A program made the position numbers and the translations under genes. Positions 9,482 to 18,616 of a stretch of 64,000 bases of DNA are shown in pieces. The notes under the pieces were generated by a model. It was given only the letters and a program-made list of their open reading frames with translations, did not search any database and was not told where the DNA came from. The stretch comes from Niveispirillum irakense DSM 11586 (GTDB taxonomy: Bacteria > Pseudomonadota > Alphaproteobacteria > Azospirillales > Azospirillaceae). Position 1 is the stretch's first letter. Each line of letters opens with the position of its first letter. The stretch lies in contig NZ_KE386935.1 of the NCBI RefSeq assembly GCF_000429645.1, positions 56,402 to 120,401 of the forward strand, given 5' to 3'.

Positions 9482-9678
9482 CCGGCACCACCCTTCCCGA
9501 CAGGTTTTGCATCTGCGAAATGAAGGGTACGGACAGCGGACCATTATGACAACCATGTTACCCGCCCTTTCCGGCCCCCTTACCCGTTCCACGCCCCTTA
9601 CACCCGTTTTGCGCGTTGCCGCAGCGGGGGCCCGTTCCCTCTAATCCAGGGGAGAACAGGCATCGGGAGGGTTGAGGA

Positions 9679-11295
9679 GTGCGCATTGGGGTCGATGTGG
9701 GCGGAACGAACACGGATGCTGTCTTGATCGACGGCAGGCGGGTCGTGGCCTCCACCAAACAGCCGACGACAGCGGATGTCAGCTCCGGCGTGGCGGCGGC
9801 GATCACGGCCATCCTGGGTCAGGTCAGCCTCTCGCCCACCGCCATCACCAGCGTGATGATCGGCACCACCCATTTTACCAACGCTTTGGTGGAACGCGCA
9901 CATCTGGACCGAGTGGGCATCCTGCGCCTTGCCAGCCCCTCGGGGGAGGCGCTGCCGCCCCTGACCGGCTGGCCCGCGGCACTGGTGGACCAGATCGGCG
10001 GCACCCTGTTCCTGCTGCCCGGCGGGTATGAGGTGGATGGGCGGGAGATTTCCCCCTTCGACGCCGCCAAGGTGCGCGACGCCGCAAGCGCCTGCCGCGA
10101 CCAGGGCATCACCAGCATCGCCATCAGCAGTGCCTTCGCCCCCATCAATGCCGCGATGGAAGAACAGGCCGCCGCCATCGTGCAGGCGGAATATCCGGAA
10201 GCCCGCATCAGCCTGTCGCACGCCATTGGCCGGCTGGGCCTGATTGAGCGGGAAAACGGCACCATCCTGAACGCGGCACTGACGACGCTGGCCGGTCATG
10301 TCGTCACCTCTTTCGAGCGGGCCTTGCGCGATCTGGGGCTGAACGCCCCGCTCTATATTTCGCAGAATGACGGCACGCTGATTTCCGCCGCCCATGCGGC
10401 CCGCTATCCCGTCATGACCATCGGGTCGGGCCCCACCAACTCCATGCGCGGCGCCGCCTTCCTGACCGGGGTGCAGGATGGCATCGTCATGGATGTCGGC
10501 GGCACCACCTGCGATATCGGCGTGCTGGTCAACGGCTTCCCGCGTGAAAGCTCCATCGCCGTGGATATTGGCGGCGTGCGCACCAATTTCCGCATGCCGG
10601 ACATCCTGGCCATCGGCCTGGGTGGCGGCACCCGCATCCATCTGGACCCGGCTTTATATCCGGCAGAGCGGCTGGACCCGGCCAGCCTGACAGTCGGGCC
10701 GGATTCCGTGGGCTATCGCATCACCAGCGAGGCGTACCTGTTCGGTGGCGCCACCCTGACAACCAGCGATATCGCCGTTGCCGCCGGCAAGGCCAGCTTC
10801 GGTGACCCGTCGCGCATTCCCCCCCTGTCTGCGCCCGTGCGCGACGGTATCTGGACCCGCATCCAGGCCATGCTGGCCGATGGCGTGGACCGGATGAAAA
10901 CCACACGCGGCGATGCCACCATCATCGCCGTCGGGGGCGGCCATTTCCTGGTATCTGACAGCCTGAAAGGGGCGGCCCAGGTGATCCGCCCGCCCCATGC
11001 CGATGTTGCCAATGCAGTGGGTGCCGCCATCGCCCAGATCGGCGCGCAGATCGAACAGATCGTGGATTACGCCACCACTCCCCGCGATACCGCCCTCGCC
11101 CGCCTGCGGGAGGAGGCGACCGCCCGCGTCGTCGCCGCTGGCGGTGCCGCCGACACAATCGAGATTGTCGATATGGAAGAAGTGTTCCTGTCCTATCTGC
11201 CGGGCCGGTCGGCCCAGGTGCGGATGAAGGCCGTGGGCGACCTCGCCAGCCCGGCCACGGCCCCCGCCCCGGCGGAGGTGCAGCATGCGCATTGA
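9679..11295 (+). CDS. Hydantoinase/oxoprolinase family protein (HyuA-like)
   Basis: A 538-residue cytosolic protein of the ATP-dependent hydantoinase/5-oxoprolinase A family. These open cyclic amide rings such as N-methylhydantoin or 5-oxoproline. The actin-like nucleotide-binding signature opens the protein (MRIGVDVGGTNTDAVLI), and a second phosphate loop, VMDVGGTTCDIGVL, lies near residues 270-285. It is shorter than stand-alone N-methylhydantoinase A (about 680-700) and corresponds to the compact type found beside DUF917 proteins. The start is GTG, with GGGAGGG upstream. It is the first gene of a four-gene operon with 11-, 4- and 4-base overlaps, so translation is probably coupled. Confidence 0.85.
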   Translation: MRIGVDVGGTNTDAVLIDGRRVVASTKQPTTADVSSGVAAAITAILGQVSLSPTAITSVMIGTTHFTNALVERAHLDRVGILRLASPSGEALPPLTGWPAALVDQIGGTLFLLPGGYEVDGREISPFDAAKVRDAASACRDQGITSIAISSAFAPINAAMEEQAAAIVQAEYPEARISLSHAIGRLGLIERENGTILNAALTTLAGHVVTSFERALRDLGLNAPLYISQNDGTLISAAHAARYPVMTIGSGPTNSMRGAAFLTGVQDGIVMDVGGTTCDIGVLVNGFPRESSIAVDIGGVRTNFRMPDILAIGLGGGTRIHLDPALYPAERLDPASLTVGPDSVGYRITSEAYLFGGATLTTSDIAVAAGKASFGDPSRIPPLSAPVRDGIWTRIQAMLADGVDRMKTTRGDATIIAVGGGHFLVSDSLKGAAQVIRPPHADVANAVGAAIAQIGAQIEQIVDYATTPRDTALARLREEATARVVAAGGAADTIEIVDMEEVFLSYLPGRSAQVRMKAVGDLASPATAPAPAEVQHAH

Positions 11296-12391
11296 TGATC
11301 GTGCGACCCTGGCCGATCTGGCCTGCGGTGCCGCCTTTCTCGGCTCCGGCGGTGGGGGGGATCCCTATTACAGCCTGCTGCTGGCCGAAGCCGCGTTCGC
11401 GCGCAGCGGCGGCTTTGACCTGATCGCCGCCAGCGACCTGGATGATGATGCGCTGGTCGCCCCCTGCGGCTGGATCGGCGCCCCCACCGTATCGGTGGAA
11501 AAGCTGCCCAATGGCCGGGAAACCGTCACCGCTCTGCGCCGGCTGGAACAGTTGACCGGGCGGAAAATCGCCGCCGTGATGCCGGTGGAAATTGGCGGCG
11601 GCAATGGTCTGGCCCCCTTCATCGCCGCTGCCGAGCTGGGCGTGCCGGTGGTGGATGCCGATGGAATGGGCCGGGCCTTCCCGGAATCCCAGATGGTCAC
11701 TTTCAACATGCGCGGGCTTTCCGCCTGTCCGTCGGTGCTGACAGCGGCCTGCGGTTCCCTGGCGGTGATCGAAACACAGGACAACCTGACCCATGAACGG
11801 GTGGCGCGCGGCCTGTCCGTCGCCCTGGGCGGCATCGCCCATATGGTGGAATATCCGCTGACCGGGGCGCAGGCCAAGCGCGATGCCATCCAGGGCAGCG
11901 TCACTTCCGCCATCGCCATCGGTGCCGCCATCCGCCACGCCCGGGCCGCGCGGCGTGACCCGTTCACCGCCCTGGCGGATGCCCTGAAAGCCACCGGCCT
12001 TTACCCCCATTGCCAGACCCTGTTCGATGGCAAGATCGTGGATCTGGAGCGGGAGACGAAGGGCGGCTTCTCCATCGGCAAGGTGATCATCGACGGGTTT
12101 GGCGACGGCGGCCGGATGGAAGTGCTGTTCCAGAATGAAAATCTGGTGGCCCGCCAGGATGGCAAGGTCCGCGCCATGGTGCCCGACCTGATCACGATCA
12201 TGGACCGGGAAACCGCCGACACCATCACCACCGAACGGCTGAAATATGGCCAGCGTGTCAAGGTGATCGCGGCAGCAGCCCCAGCCATGCTACGCGAGCC
12301 GGCGGCCCTTGCCGTGGTGGGGCCGGCGGCCTTCGGGCTGGGCCATGATTTCACGCCGATTGAACGATTGAACCAGGGTGAGGGTGCATGA
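11285..12391 (+). CDS. DUF917 family protein (S-methyl-thiohydantoin desulfurase-like)
   Basis: A 368-residue soluble protein of the DUF917 family (PF06032), members of which have been linked to S-methyl-thiohydantoin desulfuration. The N-terminal region shows AFLGSGGGGDPYYSLLLAE and a later VMPVEIGGGNGLAPF, both glycine-rich and typical of the family. It starts inside the end of the hydantoinase gene (11-base overlap) with GGAGGTG six bases upstream. The constant pairing with a hydantoinase A-type protein suggests a joint reaction on a hydantoin or thiohydantoin ring. That substrate is an inference from the family. Confidence 0.8.
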   Translation: MRIDDRATLADLACGAAFLGSGGGGDPYYSLLLAEAAFARSGGFDLIAASDLDDDALVAPCGWIGAPTVSVEKLPNGRETVTALRRLEQLTGRKIAAVMPVEIGGGNGLAPFIAAAELGVPVVDADGMGRAFPESQMVTFNMRGLSACPSVLTAACGSLAVIETQDNLTHERVARGLSVALGGIAHMVEYPLTGAQAKRDAIQGSVTSAIAIGAAIRHARAARRDPFTALADALKATGLYPHCQTLFDGKIVDLERETKGGFSIGKVIIDGFGDGGRMEVLFQNENLVARQDGKVRAMVPDLITIMDRETADTITTERLKYGQRVKVIAAAAPAMLREPAALAVVGPAAFGLGHDFTPIERLNQGEGA

Positions 12392-13656
12392 GCCACAGCA
12401 CAAGCAGCAGCGACACCTATGCCAGCGGCCCCCTGCCCGAACATCTGACCGTGCCCGGCTGGCGGGTGGCGCTGATCATTGCCAGCTTCACCTTCTCCCT
12501 GCCGGGCTTCCTGAACGGGGCGCAGACCGGCATGGCGCTGGGCTTCTCCGGCGCCGTTCTGGCCGCCCTGCTGGCCGGCTTGATCCTGTGCGCCGGTGCG
12601 TGCCTGACCGCGCTGATCAGCGTGCGTACACGGCTGACGACTTATCTGCTGGTGCAGCGCTCCTTCGGTATCAAAGGGGCGGCCCTGGTCAATATCGTCA
12701 TCGCCATCGTGCATTTCTGCTGGTTCGGGGTGAATGTTTCCTTCTTCGGCAATGCCATGGTGGCCGCCGCCAATGATGGTTTCGGCATTCCCGGCAATTT
12801 CAGCAGCTTCGTCGTCATCGGCTCTGTGCTGATCACCATTTCCACCATATTCGGCTTCCGCACCCTGGACCGGCTGGCCATGGTGGCGGTGCCGTTGGTC
12901 GGAATCATCCTGCTGGCCGTCTGCTACACCGCCATGGCCGACGGGCCGGTTGATCTGGCGCCAGCAGCCAACCCGCCCGTGCCCATGGGGTTCGGCATCG
13001 CGCTGTCGGCCCTGGTCGGCGGCAATATGCTGACCGTGGCCGCCATGCCGGACCTGTCGCGCTTCATCCGCACAGAACGCGGCGCCCTGGTCGGCATGGC
13101 CCTGTCCTTCCCCTTCGCCGCCCCCGTACTGATGGTCATCTCCGCGCTGATCGCGCTGGCGACGGGCCAAACGGATATCATGCAGCTTGTCGTGGGCATG
13201 GGGTTCGGCGTGCCGGCACTGCTGATGCTGCTGCTCTCGGTCTGGACCATCAATGCGCTGAACCTTTATTCCGCCGGCCTGTCCATGGCGGCGACCTTCC
13301 CCAAGCTGCGCCAGCCTTTGATCATCATTGTTGGCGGGGCTATCGGCTGCGTCTTCGCCCTGATGGGCATCATCGACAGTTTCATCCCTTTCCTGGTCAC
13401 GCTCGGCCTGATCATCCCGCCCATCGCAGCGATCTATGTGATTGACGGGTTCCTGGTCTATCGCAACGGGGTGGATGAGGCCGCCAGCGCCCCGCCCGTG
13501 CGATGGGAGGCGATTGCCGTCTGGTTCGGCTCCCTGGCCGTCACCATGCCCGCCATGGCCTATGAGGTGACGCTGACAACCGTGCCCGCCCTGGATGCCA
13601 CCCTGCTGGCGGCGGCAGCCTATCTCCTCGTCCTGCGCTTCAAGAGAAAATCATGA
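12388..13656 (+). CDS. NCS1-family cytosine/hydantoin permease
   Basis: A 422-residue integral membrane transporter with about twelve hydrophobic helices. It belongs to the nucleobase:cation symporter-1 family (CodB, Mhp1 hydantoin permease). The N-terminal GWRVALIIASFTFSLPGFLNGAQTG resembles the CodB first helix, and helix 3 carries the conserved RSFGIKGA stretch after a polar loop. It overlaps the preceding gene by ATGA and the following gene by ATGA. Being inside a hydantoinase operon, uptake of a hydantoin, allantoin or pyrimidine-like compound is most likely; Mhp1-type specificity is inferred only from context. Confidence 0.85.
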   Translation: MSHSTSSSDTYASGPLPEHLTVPGWRVALIIASFTFSLPGFLNGAQTGMALGFSGAVLAALLAGLILCAGACLTALISVRTRLTTYLLVQRSFGIKGAALVNIVIAIVHFCWFGVNVSFFGNAMVAAANDGFGIPGNFSSFVVIGSVLITISTIFGFRTLDRLAMVAVPLVGIILLAVCYTAMADGPVDLAPAANPPVPMGFGIALSALVGGNMLTVAAMPDLSRFIRTERGALVGMALSFPFAAPVLMVISALIALATGQTDIMQLVVGMGFGVPALLMLLLSVWTINALNLYSAGLSMAATFPKLRQPLIIIVGGAIGCVFALMGIIDSFIPFLVTLGLIIPPIAAIYVIDGFLVYRNGVDEAASAPPVRWEAIAVWFGSLAVTMPAMAYEVTLTTVPALDATLLAAAAYLLVLRFKRKS

Positions 13657-15035
13657 GTGTTGATCTCGACGCGATCTGCGCCCTGGATGGGCATGATCAG
13701 GCCGCCCTGGTGCGGACGGGTGAGGTGCCGCCGACCGCACTGGTGGAAGCAGCATTGGCGCGGATCGCAGCGCTGAACCCGTCGCTGAACGCCGTCAGCC
13801 ACATTGCCGCCGACCATGCGATGGCGGCAGCCGCACGCGCGGATCGCACGGCCCCCATGGCGGCCGTGCCCTATCTGTTGAAAGCGTCGATGGAATATCC
13901 GGGTTTTCCCTGGGTATCGGGGTCGCGTGCCTGCATCGACCGGGTGGGGCAGAACCGCTATCCCTTCGCCGCCGCCATGGATGCGGCGGGCCTGGTGCCC
14001 TGCGGCATGTCCACCATGCCGGAATTCGGGCTGATCGGCACGGGCGAAGCGCTGGTCTATGGCCCTACCCGCAACCCCTGGGATCTGTCGCGCAGCAGCG
14101 GTGGTTCCAGCAGCGGGGCGGCGGTGGCAGTGGCTAGCGGCATGGTTCCGTTCGCCACCGGCAGCGATGGCGGCGGCTCCATCCGTATTCCCGCCTCCCA
14201 TTGCGGCATCATCGGCTTCAAACCCAGCCGCAACTGGAACCTGCGCGCCCGTGGCGTCAGCTTGATTGACGATCTGCTGGCGTCGGACGGGCTCTATGGC
14301 CGTTCCATGCGCGACACGATCTGGGCCGCCCACACACTGCGCCAGCAGCCGCCGGGCCCGATGGCGCTGGACCGCCCCTTGCGCATCGCGGTCAGCCTGC
14401 GCGGGCTGGATGGAAACCTGCCCGATCCCGACATTGTGGCGATGATCGGCACCTCCGCCCGCCTCTGCGCCACTCTCGGCCATCGGGTGGCAGAAAAGGA
14501 AGTACCGCTGGACCTGCCTTCCCTCAACCGCGCCTTTGATATCCTGTGGAGCTATGGCGCCGGCGAGGTGGCCGATATTTTCCACGCCAAGCTGGGTGCG
14601 GCGGCGGATGAGAAGCTGGAGCCCTGGACCCTGTCCCTGGCCGACCGCCGCGCCTCCATCACCCCGGACGATCTCGCTGGCGCCCTGACCGCCATCGGCC
14701 TGATCGACCTGCATCTGGAAAAGTTCTGGCAGGACTATGATGTGGTGCTGGGCCCCGTGGCCGGCAGCATCGCCCCGCCGCTCGGCCTGCTGGCGCCGGA
14801 TCGAGAATTCGACGCGTTATGGCGCGACCATTTCCGCCACGTCAACCACACCCAGCTTCAGAATATGGCCGGATATCCGGGCTTATCCCTGCCTTTGTTC
14901 GCCGGGGCCGGCGGTCTGCCAGCCGGCGCCATGTTCTGGACCCGCCAGGGTGGGGACGATCGGCTTTTGGCCCTGGGGCTGGCATTGGAACAGGTCCATC
15001 CCTGGGTTCATCGCCGCCCAACCGCCTTCCCCTAA
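13653..15035 (+). CDS. Amidase signature family hydrolase
   Basis: A 460-residue amidase of the Ser-cisSer-Lys class, which hydrolyses C-N bonds of carboxamides or N-carbamoyl compounds. The catalytic Lys is in PYLLKASM (Lys77). The Gly/Ser-rich signature RSSGGSSSGAAVAVASG spans about 147-163, and the acyl-enzyme Ser is Ser176 in DGGGSIRIPASH. Length is normal for the family. It is last in the operon and overlaps the permease by four bases. A plausible role is to hydrolyse the ring-opened product made by the upstream enzymes (inference). An A+T-rich 244-base gap follows, with no clear terminator. Confidence 0.88.
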   Translation: MSVDLDAICALDGHDQAALVRTGEVPPTALVEAALARIAALNPSLNAVSHIAADHAMAAAARADRTAPMAAVPYLLKASMEYPGFPWVSGSRACIDRVGQNRYPFAAAMDAAGLVPCGMSTMPEFGLIGTGEALVYGPTRNPWDLSRSSGGSSSGAAVAVASGMVPFATGSDGGGSIRIPASHCGIIGFKPSRNWNLRARGVSLIDDLLASDGLYGRSMRDTIWAAHTLRQQPPGPMALDRPLRIAVSLRGLDGNLPDPDIVAMIGTSARLCATLGHRVAEKEVPLDLPSLNRAFDILWSYGAGEVADIFHAKLGAAADEKLEPWTLSLADRRASITPDDLAGALTAIGLIDLHLEKFWQDYDVVLGPVAGSIAPPLGLLAPDREFDALWRDHFRHVNHTQLQNMAGYPGLSLPLFAGAGGLPAGAMFWTRQGGDDRLLALGLALEQVHPWVHRRPTAFP

Positions 15036-15279
15036 TCCGTAAATTATTGGCTTCAACAATATAGGATATGACTATATTTAAAATTTAATAAAACATTTAG
15101 CCCCTTTGCAAGGTAAGAAAAAATTAATCACATTTTATATACATAAGTCGAAATAGGCGGAAGGATATATAAAACAGCCTATTGGAACAAAGGGATGCCG
15201 TAGTAACTTTCACTCACGCCGATGAAACCGCTGATAATCAAATCAGATGATAATCAGCTCGTCCGTATGGGGGAAGAAA

Positions 15280-16761
15280 ATGGCTTTTACACTTTTCAAT
15301 CGCGATGCGGACGCCGAGAAAATCATTCTTGCCCTTGATAAATCTCAAGCGACAATTTCATTAAGCCCCAATGGCACCATCCTTGAGGCCAACCAGAATT
15401 TTCTAAACATTTTTGGGTATGCAGCAATCGAGGTCCAAGGCAAGCATCACCGCATGTTTGTCGATCCGGAAGAACATAATAGCCCGGCCTATGAGGCACT
15501 CTGGCAGGAACTGCGCCAGGGAAAGTTCCAGGCCCGCCAGTTCAAGCGCCTCGGCAAAGGTGGCAAGGTCGTCTGGATTGAGGCGTCCTACAACCCGATC
15601 ATCGGATCGGACGGCCAGGTCATTAAAGTCATAAAGTACGCTACCGACATCACACAGAAAACGATGGAGAGTGCTGACCTTCTTGGGCAGATCAATGCAA
15701 TCAGAAAGTCCCACGCCGTTATCGAGTTCGCCGTTGATGGCACGATCCTGTGGGCCAATGAGAACTTCCTGAACACGCTTGGTTACCGCCTGGATGAGAT
15801 CAAAGGCCACCATCACAGCATGTTCGTGGAGCAGCAAGAACGCCAAAGCGTTGATTATACAACGTTCTGGGAGCTTCTGCGCCAGGGGAAATTCCAGGCC
15901 CGCCAGTTCAAGCGTATCGGCAAGGGTGGCAAGGTCGTCTGGATCGAAGCCTCTTACAACCCGATCCTTGACCCCAATGGCAAGCCGGTGAAGGTGGTCA
16001 AATACGCGACCGACATTACCGACCAGATGGATATGCTGGCCAACCTGAAGAATTTGATCGACCGTAATTTTGCGGAGATCGACCACGCCGTGGATCATTC
16101 CACGCGCGAAGTCACCAGCGCCAGCATGGCGGCTGACCAGACATCCGCCTCGGTGCAGATGATGGCGGCCAGCGCAGAGGAGCTGGCCGCCTCCATTACC
16201 GAAATTTCCCAAAGCATGGCGAAATCACGCAATGCAACGGACAATGCGGCTGATGTCACAAGCAGGGCAGACCAGGCCGCCCATCGTTTGGACGAGGTTG
16301 CCCGTTCCATGGAAGATGTTGTCCATGCGATCCGCGCCATTGCCGGACAGATCAACCTTCTGGCCCTCAATGCCACCATTGAGGCGGCACGGGCCGGCGA
16401 AGCAGGGCGCGGCTTCGCCGTTGTGGCGACCGAAGTGAAAAACCTCGCGAACCAGTCCGCAAACGCCACCCAGAAAATCTCTGGGGAGATCGCAGGAATT
16501 CAGAGCCTGTCCAGCGATATGGTCGCCGCCCTTCGGGAGATTCAGGCTGCCGTTGGCGATGTTCGCGAATATGTCACCGTCACCGCCGCAGCGGTGGAGG
16601 AGCAAAGCGCGGTTACCCGCGACATGTCCTCCAGCATGCAGACAACCGCCGCAGCCGTTGAAACCGTGACCACCAACCTGACCGCCATCAATGCCTCTAT
16701 TGGCAAAGTCTCCATCGCGGTCGGTACGACCAAGGAAGCAGCGCGCATTCTGGCCCGGTAA
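15280..16761 (+). CDS. Cytosolic methyl-accepting chemotaxis protein with tandem PAS domains
   Basis: A 493-residue chemoreceptor without membrane segments. Two PAS domains (about 20-130 and 142-252) are near copies, sharing HHx[15 protein letters not shown] and [15 protein letters not shown] helical linker and the cytoplasmic signalling domain follow, whose hairpin tip [24 protein letters not shown] contacts CheA/CheW. The layout is that of BdlA/Aer-like soluble sensors, which often bind FAD or haem to read redox state; no cofactor residues can be assigned here. I chose the ATG at 15280 with GGGGGAAG before it; an upstream in-frame ATG (15247) has no ribosome site. It is monocistronic. Confidence 0.9.
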   Translation: MAFTLFNRDADAEKIILALDKSQATISLSPNGTILEANQNFLNIFGYAAIEVQGKHHRMFVDPEEHNSPAYEALWQELRQGKFQARQFKRLGKGGKVVWIEASYNPIIGSDGQVIKVIKYATDITQKTMESADLLGQINAIRKSHAVIEFAVDGTILWANENFLNTLGYRLDEIKGHHHSMFVEQQERQSVDYTTFWELLRQGKFQARQFKRIGKGGKVVWIEASYNPILDPNGKPVKVVKYATDITDQMDMLANLKNLIDRNFAEIDHAVDHSTREVTSASMAADQTSASVQMMAASAEELAASITEISQSMAKSRNATDNAADVTSRADQAAHRLDEVARSMEDVVHAIRAIAGQINLLALNATIEAARAGEAGRGFAVVATEVKNLANQSANATQKISGEIAGIQSLSSDMVAALREIQAAVGDVREYVTVTAAAVEEQSAVTRDMSSSMQTTAAAVETVTTNLTAINASIGKVSIAVGTTKEAARILAR

Positions 16762-16784
16762 ACCGGCGCCTCATGGCGCCGGTT
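16761..16784. terminator. Bidirectional terminator hairpin between convergent genes
   Basis: AACCGGCGCC (16761-16770) and GGCGCCGGTT (16775-16784) form a perfect ten-base stem with a TCAT loop. The chemoreceptor TAA enters the left edge, and the amidohydrolase TGA lies in the loop. One arm therefore encodes the last residues of the amidohydrolase. No long T run is present. Confidence 0.65.
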
Positions 16785-18549
16785 GGCTCTTGAACTGATC
16801 CAGTGCCCCATGTACCGGCTTGCCTTCGAACAGGGTCAACATGACCTTGGTCTTGGCAATCTGCATCCGGTCGATCTTGAAGATATCCTGATCCAGCACC
16901 ACCAGATCGGCACTCTTGCCCTTGGCGATGGAGCCGGTGAAATCCTCCATGCTGTTGGCATAGGCGACATTGATCGTGTACGCCTTCACCGCTTCTTCCA
17001 GGCTGACCGCCTCATCCGGCAGCAGGGGCGGCGTGGCCGTATCCTCGTAATTCACCCGTGTGGTCGCGACCTGCAGGCCGGCCAGCGGGTCAGCCGTCGC
17101 CACGGGCCAGTCAGCACCATAAGCGATCACGGCACCGGCCTTCAGCAGGCTGTTGGCCGGGTAAATCCATTGCGAACGTTCAGGCCCGATCACCTGCTTG
17201 GTCAGGTCCATATAGGGGTAATTGCTGGACCAGGTCGCCTGAAACTGGGCGATCACTCCCAACTCCCCGAACCGCGGCCAGTCCGGCGGGTCCACCACAT
17301 TCATGTGGGTAATCATCGGTCGGTACAGCGTGCCATTCGCGGCCTTGGCGGCGGCGAACGCATCCAGAGAGGCGCGGGTTGCCATGTCGCCGATGGCATG
17401 CACATAGGGCTGCACCCCTTGCGCGCCCAACTGCGTGACGGCGGCATTGAACATTTCCGGTGTGATCTGCAGCGTGCCGTGATTATGCGGATCGTCGCTG
17501 TAGGGCTCGATCATCGCGGCTGTATGCTGCGGGATCACCCCGTCGGCGAAGAACTTCACTGCGCGGGCCTTGAAGCCCAGCGTCTCCGCCCGTGCCGCGG
17601 CCTGACGCAGCGCCGGGATCTGTTCCAGCCCCTTGCCATTCTCCCATTTCAGGGCCAGCGCCACATGGTTGGTCAGTTCACCCCGTTCCTTGACGGCGCG
17701 ATAGGCTTCCAGCACGGCGCTGGACCCGTCACCCGCCACTTCCACCAGCGCGTCATGCCAGTTGGTGATGCCCAGGCTGTTAAACAGCTTGGACGTATAA
17801 ACGATGGATTGCTCCAGCTCCTCCTGCGTCGGCTGCGGGATCTGGGCTTCCACCAGCGCCATGGCACTTTCCTGCAGGCCACCGATCGGTTCCTTCGTCA
17901 CAGGATCGCGGTCGATGGTGCCGTTTTCCGGATCGGGCGTATCCTTGGTGATGCCGGCCACGGCCAGCGCCTTGGAATTGACCCAGTAGCTGTGCCCGCC
18001 GACATTGGAGAAGATCAGCGCCCGGTCGCTGGAAAGCGCGTCCAGTACCTCCTTGCGCGGGATGCCATTGGGCGGGAACAGCCCATCCTGCCAGCCCACG
18101 CCGAACACGGCATCCGTGCCGGGATGGCTGTCCAGACAGCCCTTGATGATGCGCTGATAATCCTCCACCGTCTTGCCGGCATGCAGAGAGCAGCGGGAAT
18201 AAGACAACCCGCCAAACACCGGATGCACATGGGCATCACCGAAGGATGGCATCAGCAGCCTTCCGCCCAGGTCCACCACCTGCGTCCCTTCCCCCTGATA
18301 GGCCTTCAGGTCGGCGGCACTGCCCACGGCGACGATCTTGCCATCGTCAATGGCCACCGCCTCCGCCCAGGGCTGGCCGGCCTCCACCGTATAAACACGG
18401 GCATTGGTGAACAGCAGATCGGCGGCGGGGGCGGCACTGGCAGCACCCCCCACCTTGTCATCACCGCAAGCGGCCAGACTGGCGACGCCAGCCAGCAGCA
18501 GCAGGGAATGGGCGCAGTGCCGGAAGAAACGGCTGGATTGAGCAGACAT
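16771..18549 (-). CDS. Lipoprotein amidohydrolase (amidohydrolase 3 / YtcJ-like)
   Basis: A 592-residue metal-dependent hydrolase of the amidohydrolase superfamily, exported and lipid-anchored. The signal sequence ends in a lipobox LAAC with Cys28, followed by GDDKVGG. The metal-binding HxH is His107/His109 in SFGDAHVHPVF, and later histidines (HAIGDMATR, ITHMNVVDP) fit the barrel. YtcJ-like members act on amides, formamides or N-acyl compounds; the substrate here is unknown. AAGGGAG lies before the ATG. It follows a TonB receptor gene by 67 bases on the same strand with a hairpin between them, suggesting import of a compound that this enzyme trims in the periplasm. Confidence 0.85.
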   Translation of the reverse strand: MSAQSSRFFRHCAHSLLLLAGVASLAACGDDKVGGAASAAPAADLLFTNARVYTVEAGQPWAEAVAIDDGKIVAVGSAADLKAYQGEGTQVVDLGGRLLMPSFGDAHVHPVFGGLSYSRCSLHAGKTVEDYQRIIKGCLDSHPGTDAVFGVGWQDGLFPPNGIPRKEVLDALSSDRALIFSNVGGHSYWVNSKALAVAGITKDTPDPENGTIDRDPVTKEPIGGLQESAMALVEAQIPQPTQEELEQSIVYTSKLFNSLGITNWHDALVEVAGDGSSAVLEAYRAVKERGELTNHVALALKWENGKGLEQIPALRQAAARAETLGFKARAVKFFADGVIPQHTAAMIEPYSDDPHNHGTLQITPEMFNAAVTQLGAQGVQPYVHAIGDMATRASLDAFAAAKAANGTLYRPMITHMNVVDPPDWPRFGELGVIAQFQATWSSNYPYMDLTKQVIGPERSQWIYPANSLLKAGAVIAYGADWPVATADPLAGLQVATTRVNYEDTATPPLLPDEAVSLEEAVKAYTINVAYANSMEDFTGSIAKGKSADLVVLDQDIFKIDRMQIAKTKVMLTLFEGKPVHGALDQFKSQPAP

Positions 18550-18575
18550 TTAAACTCTCCCTTGACCCGAAGCCC

Positions 18576-18606
18576 GATGCCGCGACGGCAGAACCATCGC
18601 GGCATC
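18576..18606 (-). promoter_or_regulatory. Intercistronic hairpin between TonB receptor and amidohydrolase
   Basis: GATGCCGCGA (18576-18585) and TCGCGGCATC (18597-18606) form a perfect ten-base stem with an 11-base loop, between the receptor stop and the lipoprotein start. There is no T run, so it may stabilise or process the mRNA or reduce read-through rather than end transcription. Confidence 0.5.
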
Positions 18607-18616
18607 AGCCGGATCA

